From Euprymna scolopes (taxonomy: Eukaryota > Mollusca > Cephalopoda > Sepiida > Sepiolidae): a DNA stretch of 24,494 nucleotides. Location: positions 8,059,282-8,083,775 of the forward strand of contig CM044508.1 of the NCBI GenBank assembly GCA_024364805.1. The letters are read 5' to 3'. Position numbers and translations under genes: made by a program. Shown here one piece after another: positions 1 through 9,666 of the stretch (position 1 is its first letter; every line of letters starts with the position of its first letter). The notes below the pieces were generated by a model that worked only from the letters and a program-made list of their open reading frames with translations, was not told where the DNA came from and ran no database searches.

Positions 1-436
1 TGCGGTGTCTAGCAAACTATTCAACCAATTTTAGGTCTAACATTTAAAATTTATACATACCGGGTATTCCGACATGCAGCAAACATTTTAATCAATTTTG
101 GTGCGAAAATTTGGCAGCCAAAAGGTCAAAGTTGAAAGAGTTGACCATTGCAGATTTTACCAAATTCCACCTCCAATTTTAATCTAAAGACTTGAAATTT
201 TAGATGTAGGTAACTTGGACATGGGTAAAACTTTTTTATTTTGATTTGAGATCAAAACAATAAATGTTAAGGGGTCAAACTTGGGGTCAAAGTTAAAAAA
301 ATACCTCTGCGGTCTTTATGAAATTATGCAGGGAAATTTTGGTCTAAACATTTGAAATCTTACATAAAGTGTATACACGTAGGGCAAGTTATGAACACTA
401 CATAGGACCCGAGCAAAGCCGGTCTGAACTGCTAGT
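1..436 (+). mobile_element. Helitron-like non-autonomous element, 3' end
   Basis: The stretch ends with a short imperfect hairpin (GACCCG at 406-411 facing CCGGTC at 419-424) followed by CTAG at 432-435 and then T. A hairpin a few bases before a CTRR end, inserted next to T, is the known 3' signature of Helitrons. The body holds about three loose copies of a motif resembling ccaatttt-ggtctaaacatttgaaat (near 25-60, 173-215 and 335-375), so it is internally repetitive. No transposase is visible and the 5' end lies outside the window. The main doubt is that hairpin-plus-CTAG ends are short and can arise by chance. Confidence 0.5.
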
Positions 437-879
437 ATTTTATAAAAACACGATATGATTTGGGAATCTTAAGTAGAGCGACCCCCGGTGTGTTTGCGAT
501 ATTATGGTGAATGAGATCTTTAGCTAGGACTAATATTGATAAGCAAAGATACAGTGACGACGATAACCATAGACACCTTCTCAAATTTTTGAGTGGCCCT
601 GTGCCCAATTTTTTGTTTTGTAATTTTTAACGAAATAAAAAATATATACTTCAATGTTAGAACGAGAAGAAAAACAACATAATAAGTATGCAGAATATGG
701 AGTTAGGTACGTCTATGTGCTTATATATTTGTATGTACAGGATCCATTCCTAAACTAATCACCGATAATTATTAATTTTTAAACACATCGTTTACGCGTT
801 AGAGATCTTAATGTTAGCTCTATTCAATTTAATTTCGTTTCCTGCAAAGATTATTACTATATTGATTACTATATTGTCC
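437..879. other. AT-rich stretch, nothing recognised
   Basis: No reading frame, RNA gene or repeat could be named here. The only structure seen is a 12-bp tandem duplication (ttactatattga) near 853-876. Confidence 0.5.
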
Positions 880-966
880 AATTTCTACTGTACACTCTTG
901 TATCCTTGAGTGGCCTCTTGGCCTTGATAATATGGTGATGCCTGTGTAAAAGAAAAGAAAAAAAAG
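880..966 (+). mobile_element. LINE 3' tail (same family as 6686-7100)
   Basis: The sequence GAGTGGCCTCTTGGCCTTGA, then GGTGATGCCTGTGTAAAAG and an A-rich tract, matches the 3' untranslated end of the LINE found in reverse orientation at 6686-7100. That copy reads GAGTGGCTTCCGGGCCTTGA and GTGATCACTGTGTAAAAAA. This copy is severely 5'-truncated and holds no coding sequence. Target-site duplications were not resolved. Confidence 0.6.
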
Positions 967-1029
967 AGGGGTCGACGTCCTCCTAGGAAAATTCAGATAC
1001 TCTTAATAGTTATTAATTGTTAGCAGTAC

Positions 1030-1560
1030 AAAGTGCCTTCGATAAGTTTCCATACTTTTTTCATACGGGCACTTTTATTGATAATACACACATGAAATTC
1101 CAGTCACCTTCACACTAATCTCCTCCAACGCAATGCATTGGTTGTAGCGTTCCAACAACTTTTGGAAGGCCTCATGGAAATCCTCTTGTGTGAGCACGCC
1201 AATGACTCTCGTCACAGCCTCTTTTATCGCCTCAATTGTTACATAACGACAGTCTCTAAGGTTTTCTTTGAGATTAGGGAAAAACCAAAAGTTACAGGGA
1301 GCAAAGTCTGAATAATAATGCGGGTGAAGAAACTGTCTTGATACCCATATTAGTCAAATAGTTTGTGAAAAGGATGGAGTTATGAACGGGTGCAATCGCA
1401 CAAATCCTCTACATCTCCAGTTCCTCGCGAATAATTGTGTGTACAGTTCCCACATATAAACCCTGTGTATCGCTTTATAAGCAAAATTGAGCAGCTCTAG
1501 TCAATAATAAAGATGAAACTTTATGAAGCAGGTATTCAATTTTCGTCGAAGGATGAACTT
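1030..1560 (-). pseudogene. Tc1/mariner transposase relic with internal deletion
   Basis: Reading the reverse strand from the higher coordinate, the translation gives a helix-turn-helix-like piece (VGTVHTIIREELEM), then RICA joined directly to IAPVHNSILFTNYL and MGIKTV. After a frame change it gives YSDFAPCNFWFFPNLKENLR, then QEDFHEAFQKLLERYNQCIA, and a stop at 1075-1077. These match the DNA-binding domain and the C-terminal catalytic part of mariner transposases (usual motifs DNAPVH and YSPDLAPCDF). The central third is missing, because the HTH segment runs straight into the second catalytic motif. The aspartates expected in DNAP and APCD are replaced (A and N). There is also at least one in-frame stop and one frameshift, so this is an inactive deletion derivative. 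Confidence 0.85.
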
Positions 1561-1989
1561 TGGAGGAGGATTTTGGAAGTTTCCTAGAAATTTCACATCA
1601 TCTCAAATCCGCGATTGGCACCATCAGTTGACACGAGGCAATTCAAAGTGATTTTGAAGAATTGTAGTTATATTGATAAATAAATATTTCCTTAAACAAA
1701 ATAATGTGACATTCGTTCTTGTTTTCTGTTTGTATTGTTACTGGATTTGTTCTTTATTTCATATTAATAGAAAGATGAAGTTAGAATATTGTTTTATTAC
1801 CGAAAATATACATTTTTTGACACTTGAAATAAAGTGATAGACAAATGAGAAAAATTAGCATGATTTTCAAAATATTTGATCAAATTCCACAAAAATCAGG
1901 GAAATAAAGCACCTTGTTATGCTCTTTCAGTGTTATACCAAATTCCACTTTTCTGCGTTTCATAGCAATTTCAAAACAAGAAAAATATA

Positions 1990-2075
1990 TTAACCTGCAA
2001 TAAAGCGATACACAGGGTTTACATCAAACTGTGCACTTATTGTCTCTATCGACACACATAAGGACCTTATACAAG
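1990..2075 (+). pseudogene. Second mariner fragment, facing the first
   Basis: The forward strand here reads SDTQGLH-TVHLLSL, the same HTH region as the reverse-strand relic (SDTQGLYVGTVHTII). At DNA level 2000-2021 is the perfect reverse complement of 1457-1478 (22 bp), and similarity continues more loosely on the gggtttacat side. I interpret this as a second, very short mariner relic in opposite orientation. The alternative is that the 22-bp pair is the terminal inverted repeat of a small element nested in the mariner. Confidence 0.45.
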
Positions 2076-2142
2076 AAATTCTTTATTTTTCCAATCAACT
2101 CTGCTCAAATGTCAATTCCTGCTGTAACGTACTAGAATTTAA

Positions 2143-2556
2143 CTGCAAGAACATGAGCTTCCGATTTAAGAGCAATAATTTCTGCCACTTCATATGAAGC
2201 TAATTGAGCCTTTTTCGGATGCAATTATTGTTTTTTTTTTCAATACAGTTAGTCTCAAAAATGTAAAAACTAGACCTTGTCAGAAAATTTATAAACAGGA
2301 ATAATATCGTTTTGAAAAAAATATTAAAGCCGGTTGTAACGGTTCAAAATCGGAAAGACTGTAGTTCATTGTTAGATCAGACAACACACAAAATACGTAC
2401 AACTTTTATTTTTTGGGTTGAATGATAATGACCATTTTACTCGCCTGATTCAACACCTCCTTTTATTTATTCCGTGTTATCTTTGAAACTAAAAAAAAGC
2501 ACGATGTTAGGATTCTGTTTCTTCACTAAAGATGCGAGACCTTTAATAGAAGAAAC
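2143..2556. repeat. Patchwork of three copied segments
   Basis: Three consecutive blocks match other places in the window in the same orientation. 2143-2241 matches 5734-5828 (N-terminal part of the hAT transposase relic). 2238-2422 matches 3821-4006 (arm sequence next to the hAT insertion). 2431-2556 matches 5219-5341 (internal hAT transposase). Agreement is about 95 percent by eye. Block order differs from the source order, so it is not a simple deletion copy. Confidence 0.85.
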
Positions 2557-2989
2557 TTTACTCCCCCATACCTTTCGTTATCCCGCACACACTCTCTGTA
2601 TCCTTTGGATTTCTTACGATACTTAAAAGCTGATCCTCAATTTATGCAAGATAGTCCAAAAGTAGTCTACGTTTCTGTGCCATTTTTCCAAGTTTAAAAT
2701 TCACTAGTTGTGACAATCAGGCTTTAGTAGAGTGTATTCAAATTCCTGCTGTAACTGTTCATTTGAACCTGAAATTCGAAAAATTGATCAGTTATCTCAT
2801 GAGATGTATAGCAATAAGATACTGAATTTTCAAAAGTCTATGACAATATTAAATGCCTGTACAAAAATATCTGGAAATTTATTAAAGATACCTCATAGGT
2901 ATCAATAATTAATATTCCCCAAATTTCAGTTTCTTTGAAGTATTTTTAAGATATTTTAACAGGCATAATATGAGCACACACTTCAATTT
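2557..2989. other. AT-rich stretch, nothing recognised
   Basis: No gene or named repeat is visible. The phrase attcctgctgtaac occurs near 2742 and also near 2115, so a short direct repeat brackets the patchwork at 2143-2556. Confidence 0.4.
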
Positions 2990-4293
2990 GAGAATTCAAA
3001 TATTTCTGATTAACTTTAAATTTGATAAGTAAGATTCTCTAAGCTTCAAATTCTTCTGGATATTTTCTAGATTTAATTTAGATTTAAATAAGAATTCTAG
3101 GCATAAGGTTTATTAGTATTATATTTTGATTTTAATATCCGATCCGTAACACACAGAGAATTGGTGGAAATTGTTTGCTCGATGAATTAATTGTAATTGT
3201 TCTGGAACAAGTATTCTTCTCTCTCATTTATAAAGTAGAATCAAATCTTCATTTACCTAATTATACCTTTCCTAAAAAAATGCCAGACAATTTTCTAGGT
3301 TCGTCAAGTTCGTATATTGGTAATCCCTGAGAATATGGTCGATCACAATTGATTGTATTTTTAAAGTAGGATGGAATCGAGAATCAGGCATAAAAAAACA
3401 ACAACAAAAATAATAATCGATTGATTGAGATTTTCGATTTGAATCGGAAACAGTGAAGGAAGAATGAAATTTGTTTTTAACCAATCAGAGTTGAGAAACA
3501 ACTGGAAAGGTTTCTTATTAAAAGACGCAAAACCCAACAAGAAAAACAAAATAACTAAAAAAAATAGTATTTTCTTTGAAGAGCGGGTTATCTTTTTTTT
3601 CTGTCTCTAGAATTGAATTCTTTTGAATTTCCTTTTCTTTATATAGTTTTCTTCCCTTTAAATTCTGGTATGTTCCTTTCAAAAACATTTATGTTGGTTC
3701 GATCTTGTAAATTTCGGTCATTTTGATCAAGTAAAAGAAACTATCCCGCATCTATTATTCTGGCTTTTAGTATTGTTTTTCCATGCATAACTTGGATCAA
3801 CTATTTTTAATATAAATCTATTTTCAATACAGTTAGTCTCAAAAATGTAAAAACTAGACCCTGTCAGAAAATTTATAAACAGGAATTATATCTTTTTGAA
3901 AAAAATATTAAAGCCGGTTGTAATGGTTCAAAATCGGAAAGACTGTAGTTCATTGTTGGATCAGACAACACACAAAATACGTACAGCTTTTATTTTTTGG
4001 GTTGAACATTTTTTTCGTTTATTAATGTACGCAACACGACTATGAGTTTTTAATTGTCAATTTATCATTTTGCTCTAGTACGTAGACAACTGGTTACCAA
4101 CCTTTCTCACATGGCAGCACGCTACAGAGCTCTTTAAATTTTCGTGGCACACATCACAAAAAGTGCATATTTTATGCTCATTAAACTCTTTTTGCAATTA
4201 AATAATAAAATTAAAGACGATTATATGAAGAAAAAATATTATTCGCATAAATAAAACATATCCTGTATTCAGTACCTGTAATTATGTTGAATG

Positions 4294-6116
4294 TCAGTGG
4301 GACAGTTGAGCAGGTGCTTCTTTACTACTGCTGCTATATGTGGACGAATGTGAGAGAGACATACTCGTATTTAAATCTTCTTCAATGGTTTTAAGTCTTT
4401 CGCTGTTTTAAAAAAAATGTTTAATGTTGTTTAGGTAAAAAAAATCCCAGTTCACAGAGGTACGAAGTTTAAAATTGCAGCAAGACTTTAATGGCTTTTA
4501 TACTTAAGAGTTGGATACTCTTCTATAACAGAAATCCAAAAGGCGTCTAATGGCAGTTGTGTGTATTTCAATTTGACTCCACAATCACTGTAAAGGCTTG
4601 CTTATTCTTTCTCTTCACATAACTAAAAATTGGAAAGATTGATAATCGATAAAGTTAGGAAACGATTGCGAATTCAATCAAATTCTTCATGTTAATTGAG
4701 CGAAAATTAATTTTTCAATTTTATTTTCTAAACATGTCAAATGCTCACTAATAAGGGGAATAATCTCGATAACGCATGTTCTGTGAACTGATGAAAACAT
4801 AGCCAAATCGTCTACTTTCATTCTATTCTTCCATATTGCAATTTTCTTCTTAAAAGTAACTAATTTATCTGTTGCCGTAAGAATGTTTTCATTTATGCCT
4901 TGCATATTATTCTCCAGACTATTAAAATGTTCAAATATTTCACCTAAGTACTCTATTTTTGGCATCCAGAATTCATCTTTCATGTATTTACAAAATGTAT
5001 CAAGTTTTGCATTATCAAAAAATAAAAAAATAAATAAATAAAATAAAATAAAATAAAATAAAAATTCATTCCCGAAGCTGATTTACACGAGATAACACTT
5101 TTCTTTCGACAACTATCTTACTTCTGTGTGCAATAGTAAACAAACATATTGGGAGTCCATACCCTTGCAAAGCATCTGAAAAAATCTGGACTTCATCAGC
5201 TGAGATTTTATGAAATTTACCATTTTACTCGCCTGATTCAACACCTTTTGTTTATTCCGTGTTATTTTTTAAACTAAAAAAAAGCACGATGTTAGGATTC
5301 TGTTTCTCCACTAAAGATACGAGAACTTTAATAGAAGAAACCATTAATGGTGCACCATCGATGCATATTCCCACACATAAATCCCATGATAAGCTATACT
5401 TTTCTAGGCATATTGTTAATGTATAAAAAATATTTTCACCTTTTGTTGTTGTGGGTTACTGTTTGCAGCATAGAAATTAATTATGACATCATCAATGAGA
5501 CGTATAAATGCGATTAACTGTGCATGATTTTTGATGTCAGAGGATTCATCGATTTAGAGAGCAAACAAACTATTTTGAAATTTGAATATTACACTCTCTC
5601 CAATATTATCAGACAAATCAAGAATCTTTATTTAAATGTATTGATTGAAAGAGGGATCTTGCTATTTCTTGTTCGGCCTTATCGCCAAACATAATTTTCA
5701 CCATCTTTTTGCATGCTGGAAAGATCACTGATTCTGCAAGAACATGAGCTTCCGATTTAAGAGCAATAATTTCTGCCACTTCATATGAAGCTAAATGAGC
5801 CTTTTCGGGTGCAGTTATTGTTTTCTTTTATAGTTGACTTTGCGTTGTATTTAATTCCAACAACCGTTGTAAATAATCGACATTTTTAGCTTGAAGGCTG
5901 GAATAATAAGTAGTAAGGTGTATTTTTTTTATCTTACTTGTAACCATTGCGTCACTAGACAGCATAAAACGGAAAAAAGAATCTGTATCCCCAGTTCAGT
6001 GAAATCCAAATTTCAAATAATCATCTCTTATGCAACTGATGAACTTTTGTTTTTTTTAAATGAAGTTGTAAAATTATTGTTGTCACCATCGCCTTTTCTT
6101 TTTGAAACCTGTCCAT
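4294..6116 (-). pseudogene. hAT transposase relic (ZBED5-like)
   Basis: The likely original start is at 6114-6116 (MDRF), a usual opening for this family. In order come a decayed BED-finger region, with DDYLKFGF before it and LQRLLELNTTQSQL after it; the region KAHLASYEVAEIIALKSEAH; the RNase-H-fold core piece IDESSDIKNHAQLIAFIRLI; IDGAP with VEKQNPNIV; and LNQASKMVNFIKS with LLHTEVR. The longest open piece covers 4687-4983 (MKDEFWMPKIEYLGEIFEHF to EHLTCLENKIEKL). The C-terminal hAT dimerisation part follows (LPLDAFWISVIEEYP, TSYLCELGF) and ends at 4294. Total length is about 607 codons, close to the family norm, so it has lost little sequence. It has several frameshifts and stops, an AT-rich microsatellite expansion inside the reading frame, and no clear BED cysteines. 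Confidence 0.85.
5015..5064. repeat. (AAAT)n/(AAAAT)n microsatellite inside the hAT relic
   Basis: Runs of aaat and then aaaat units lie between the hAT pieces corresponding to LLHTEVR and MKDEFWMPKIEYLGEIF. The expansion replaces or pads coding sequence, so it arose after the transposase stopped working. Confidence 0.9.
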
Positions 6117-6685
6117 AATTGTTGAAGGTCGACTGAACACATGGAATAAATAACTATAACAAAGAAGCAGAACATATATATTTAAAGCAAGAAAGTATAT
6201 ACAAATATTTACTTAGCGTCCATAGGTATAGTCATGGTAAGATCGTCTCTGGTGAAGATGTTGGCCAAGTGGTCGTCAACTCTCGATCTCGGGTCTCTCC
6301 TTTCTTTACAGTACCAGCCATATATATATACTTGACACTCCCCGTATGCTAATTAGGTAGATCCTGCCACAACAAAAATTAATGATGAATCTAACCTTAA
6401 ATTTAAAACAATACATCAAAGCGAACTTTTATCATATTTACTCATATTTTTTCAACATTTCTTTGTTTACAAAGCAGAAATATTAATTAAGAAATATCAA
6501 CAAAGAATCTGTTACTATTGTAAACGAGATACATAAATTATACAAAGCATAAATCAACACTTACCAATGTTTATAATTATCGAAAAAAGTTAAACATCCA
6601 ACATTTTAAACAAACAAGTTATTACACATTTTATTATATTTTTTTTTGTTGATATTTTAGCGTTAGTAAATAAGTAAGTAATAAT

Positions 6686-7100
6686 TTTTTTTTTTACACA
6701 GTGATCACCACTTATCAAGGCCCGGAAGCCACTCAGAGATAAGGGTTATTGCAAGTACATTACGTTAATGTGGAGATTTGATGAAGTGTTTACTTAAGGG
6801 GGCGGTTCATTAGGAATTTGTTAACATTGGACTTGAAGACATCCAAGTTGTAGTCCGGTGGGAAGCAGGCAGACGGAACACAGGCGTGCAGTTCTAAGAA
6901 AGAAGCTTTGTTCATGGAATCCGCGTTTTGATTTAGGCACAGATATAGAGTGGGGGAAATTTTTCACAGTGGATTCAGCTAGACGGGTGTTTTTCGTGAA
7001 AGATTGGCGAGGGGGGGGGACCAGAGATTGGAGTTCATACGAGCACCTGCCATGGAACTAACGATAAAACAAGGATAGGCTCGCAACGTCTCTTCTGTGG
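6686..7100 (-). mobile_element. 5'-truncated LINE insertion with 15-bp target duplication
   Basis: A perfect 15-bp direct repeat, taagtaagtaataat, flanks the insertion at 6671-6685 and 7101-7115. On the reverse strand the element ends in poly-A (poly-T at 6685-6695). Its translation gives DVASLSLFYR, FHGRCSYELQSLVPPP, then FTKNTRLAESTVKNF and HEQSFFLRTAR, then PPDYNLDVFKSNVNKFL, with a stop at 6790-6792. These are typical of the C-terminal end of non-LTR reverse transcriptases (usual form 'FFPRTARLWNSLP..VFPPTYNL..FK..VN'). One frameshift lies at the poly-C run, another lies before PSACFPP, and one stop interrupts the YR-FHG segment. The insertion sits inside the hAT element and is therefore younger than it. 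Confidence 0.88.
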
Positions 7101-7283
7101 TAAGTAAGTAATAATGTGTGAGTTAGTATTTATTAATACAAACAACTCCGATTATAACGATATAAAAACTGTTTTCCACCTAAAACAACTTTTAACTTTC
7201 ACCTCTAATCTCTTCGCGGCACACCAATAAGCATTTCACGGCACAGTTTGGAACCACTGATTTAGACCATTGCTCGACTCTCT

Positions 7284-7562
7284 TTTTTTTTTTTTTTTTA
7301 AATTTTCTTACTTTGAAGATTGTAACCTTGGGTATAGGCAGCCAAACCAGCTGCCAATATTGCCCTGCTTTTGATTGAAACCAACCGAGAGTTCTTTTTA
7401 GTATTCTCGTTGTTCCCTTAAGTGCAATTGTCGTGATCTCTTTTGCCCTTGGTTCACCAAGAATATCAGTTAAGGTAGGACTTCAGGGTCTTCTTCATAA
7501 GCACTGTGGCACGTATAATAACTGGTATGATTGATATCTCCCTAAGATTCCAGTTTCTTTTC
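7284..7562 (-). mobile_element. 5'-truncated LINE with restriction-like endonuclease C-terminus
   Basis: The element is bounded by ACTCTCT at 7277-7283 and 7563-7569, and its reverse strand ends in a long poly-A. Translation gives NWNLREISIIPVIIRATVL and MKKTLKSYL. After one frameshift it gives TDILGEPRAKEITTIALKGT and TRILKRTLGW. This matches the end of the protein at 9667-10110 (LKEISIIPVVTGGTGLIKK, GTVSILKRALG), so both belong to the same or a closely related R2-like LINE family with a C-terminal restriction-like endonuclease. The right arm of the inverted duplication lacks it, reading straight from ctcaactctg to tatgaatg, which confirms the insertion. Confidence 0.82.
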
Positions 7563-7769
7563 ACTCTCTGTATGGATGTTGACATGTGAGTAAATGCAAT
7601 TACACAATCATTAGTCTGTCCTTTTCCCGCATTGTACCCTATTACTTCTTTTCTTCGCTCCTCAATTTACTCTTTATTTTTCTTATATTGCTTAATAGAT
7701 CCTACACCGTTTAACAAGCTTCAACTTCTCACACATTGCCGCGGAGTTTCATTCCCACGGAATGTGCTC

Positions 7770-8113
7770 CAGTCAACTGAATGCACGCGTACTCCCTCAA
7801 CATAACTACTCATGAAAAACCAACTAGCAGCAAAATCCCACCCTTCAACGTGGAATCCCTAGATGATGGAAAATTTTCTACTCTTACAGGCTCTTTCATC
7901 GGAGAACGCGCCTTTGGAATTGCCTTCATGTTCCCTGTTACCGCGAACGTTGGAACATGCACAAATTTAACTGTAAATTACCTCACCGATAGTCACCGTT
8001 TTCTTTCCAGGGGAAGAGGTATTATTTTTGACAAAAATGTGATAGGAAGAATGGCAAATTTGGATATAGAAAACATAATGTAGTCATTATTTAATTGGAA
8101 TTCATTATTGAAA
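7770..8113 (+). repeat. Diverged arm segment with a weakly conserved reading frame
   Basis: The forward strand is open for about 100 codons (7781-8083). The partner block on the reverse strand of the right arm (about 18790-18990) translates to a similar peptide: TSSKIPPF..ES..D..KFST here and TSIKIPPF..EA..A.KVST there, each followed by E.AF.I. I do not recognise the protein. The similarity could simply reflect DNA homology in the same frame. No promoter, splice site or domain supports a real gene. Confidence 0.35.
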
Positions 8114-8130
8114 TGAGTATTATTTATTAA

Positions 8131-8506
8131 TTTATTTATTGCGGACTATTATCCTCATCTTTTTAGTTGTTGGTTCGCATCATGTCTGCCAACTTTTCTC
8201 TGAACTTCGTCAGGTGGTAGCGGCGACGGGATAGAAACTCCGAAGCTTCTAACTACATCCTCAGCAATTACTGCCTTCGATAGTTGTTGTCATCCCACCA
8301 CGTTTTGGCCAAGTAAGCCTCTGGCCGGCCATGGGTAGGATTGAAACCGCAATCTTCAAACAATGCTCACCTGGAACTATAGAGATTCAACGTCTCCATC
8401 CACTGCGTCACGTGCCCGTCGCGGCTACCACCTGACGAAGGCCAGAGGAATAATTGGCCGAAACGTCGACTAAAAAAAGATGAAGGTAATAGTTCGCAAT
8501 AAATAA
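8131..8506. mobile_element. Palindromic element with hammerhead-like motif (Penelope-type terminus)
   Basis: 8131-8230 and 8415-8506 are inverted repeats of about 95-100 bp around a 184-bp centre. The innermost 26 bp (8205-8230 against 8415-8440) differ at one position. The right arm reads CTGACGA (8432-8438), a GGCC/GGCC stem with a 12-nt loop, then GAAA (8460-8463) and CGTCG. CUGANGA-stem-GAAA is the hammerhead ribozyme core, a motif known from Penelope-like retroelements. The left copy keeps CTGACGA but its stem and GAAA are lost. The element is absent from the right arm of the inverted duplication, so it inserted after that duplication. Confidence 0.65.
8432..8470 (+). ncRNA. Hammerhead-ribozyme-like motif
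   Basis: The core runs CTGACGA, extra A, GGCC, loop, GGCC, GAAA, CGTC. Stem II can form but has one extra unpaired A. Stem I is not obviously present with the adjacent sequence, so self-cleavage as a single unit is doubtful. The same arrangement recurs on the reverse strand at 14790-14830. Confidence 0.45.
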
Positions 8507-9101
8507 AGAATGTAATCAGTACAAATGTTTTGTAACATAAAAATAAGAGGAAACCGTGTTAAGTTAACTGTGCTTTTTTTTTTAAATGTATTGAAGTTAA
8601 ATAAAAAAGAAGATCAAACGGCTTCCACTGAGAAAATGAAGCCGACGTTGAACGAGGATCGATAAACATTCGTCTGTTCACACCCACCTGTGCAACGAAC
8701 GTGTTGTCGCTTTTAAAAGTCAAACGCGTTGATTTATTATTCGCTTTACGTTAGCTGACTCTGCTCAACCTGATTAATGCTGCGTCACAACTTTACGCTT
8801 AGCAAGGGAGAAAATGTCGCTTCTCTAACATATAAATTCATCTTGTCGGATGTTACAGGTGAGACCGAAATAGCGATCCCTCTTCAGTCAATAAAGCAAA
8901 TATATAGCAAACAGAATTAGAAGCTCATTCCAACAAAAAGACTGAAATTTTTATTTATTAAACACGTTTTGTTTTGCTTATTATTTGATTCAGACTAGCC
9001 TATATTTTTTCCTCCGATGTGTTATTGTTCGGATATAACTTAGTCTGCTTAACGTTTGTTCTGATGATAATTATGCCAGATCGGTTTATGAATAAAATGG
9101 T

Positions 9102-9570
9102 TGATATTTTACGTTCATCACTCAAACCGCTTAACCCCTTATTCCTTTTTACAACGTGCACGCAACTCCATAGCGCACCAGAAAATAGAGAATAAAAAAA
9201 AAGAAATAAAATGATAACGTAAACCAATTATATCAGTAGCATCAAACATACAAATACTTGAGCAGTATATGCTTTAAGTCTACAAGGAAAATATACAGCA
9301 AACAGAATAATAAACTCCTTCAAGACAAACGGCCGACAGTTTTACTTATTGTGTGTTGCAATGATACAGGTCCCTTTTAAAAACCGTATACCCAACTTTC
9401 TTTGATCTCGAATGGAGCAGTGTATAATTTAATACGTGTTATTATTATATTAGAAACTTGAGGACGACATTTTACGTCCATCACTCAAACCGCTTAACAC
9501 CTTATTCTTTTTTACAACGTGCACAAAACTCCATCGCACATCAGGAAAAAAATGAAATAAATAGATAAAA
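9102..9570. repeat. Internal tandem-like repeats of the arm sequence
   Basis: Block B at 9102-9220 (tttacgttcatcactcaaac and onward) recurs at 9470-9570 as tttacgtccatcactcaaac. Block A at about 8887-8965 (atagcaaacagaattagaag) recurs at about 9277-9350 (acagcaaacagaataataaa). Both repeat at roughly 365-390 bp, so the inner part of the arm is about one and a half units of a tandem array. Right-arm equivalents of A are near 17799-17875 and 17401-17470. Confidence 0.8.
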
Positions 9571-9666
9571 ACACCTAAAAAACAGAATACAGACCGCCAT
9601 TTATAAGCCCAAGCCACCTAATGTCTGGATGCAAGACCTTTCAGCCGATGGCCATTACACTGCCCC

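Larger units (their letters stand above)
4088..7259 (-). mobile_element. hAT DNA transposon (ZBED-like), degenerate but near full length
   Basis: The left end reads AACTGGTTACCAACC and the right end, reverse complemented, reads CAGTGGTTCCAAACTGTGCC. Both resemble the hAT terminal repeat CAGTGGTTCCCAACC. The flanking octamers ACGTAGAC (4080-4087) and ATTTAGAC (7260-7267) agree at 6 of 8 positions, as expected for an old 8-bp hAT target duplication. The right arm of the inverted duplication shows the uninterrupted site (catatagactgttgctc on its reverse strand), which confirms both borders. The element encodes one reverse-strand transposase relic and carries a younger LINE insertion at 6686-7100. 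Confidence 0.85.
2990..9467. repeat. Left arm of a large inverted duplication
   Basis: Reverse complements of right-arm blocks occur here in mirror order. 2990-3833 pairs with about 20365-21265, 3855-4087 with about 19300-19520, 7260-7279 and 7563-7770 with about 19060-19300, 7770-8113 loosely with 18830-19060 and 18213-18330, and 8520-9467 with 17281-18240. Blocks at the inner end are nearly identical over hundreds of bases (for example around 9000-9150). The outer blocks are near 85 percent and the 7770-8113 block is lower. The arm is interrupted by a hAT element, two LINE pieces and a palindromic element, all listed separately. Confidence 0.88.

Noticed and set aside
5891-6118. 75-codon forward reading frame
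   Set aside because: It is the opposite strand of the hAT transposase start and shows no domain.
6858-7061. 67-codon forward reading frame
   Set aside because: It lies antisense to the LINE C-terminus, which has clear homology on the reverse strand.
9000-9227. Reverse-strand frame of 75 codons, with a partner at 17546-17755
   Set aside because: Both are the two arms of the same repeat; composition is AT-driven and no domain is seen.
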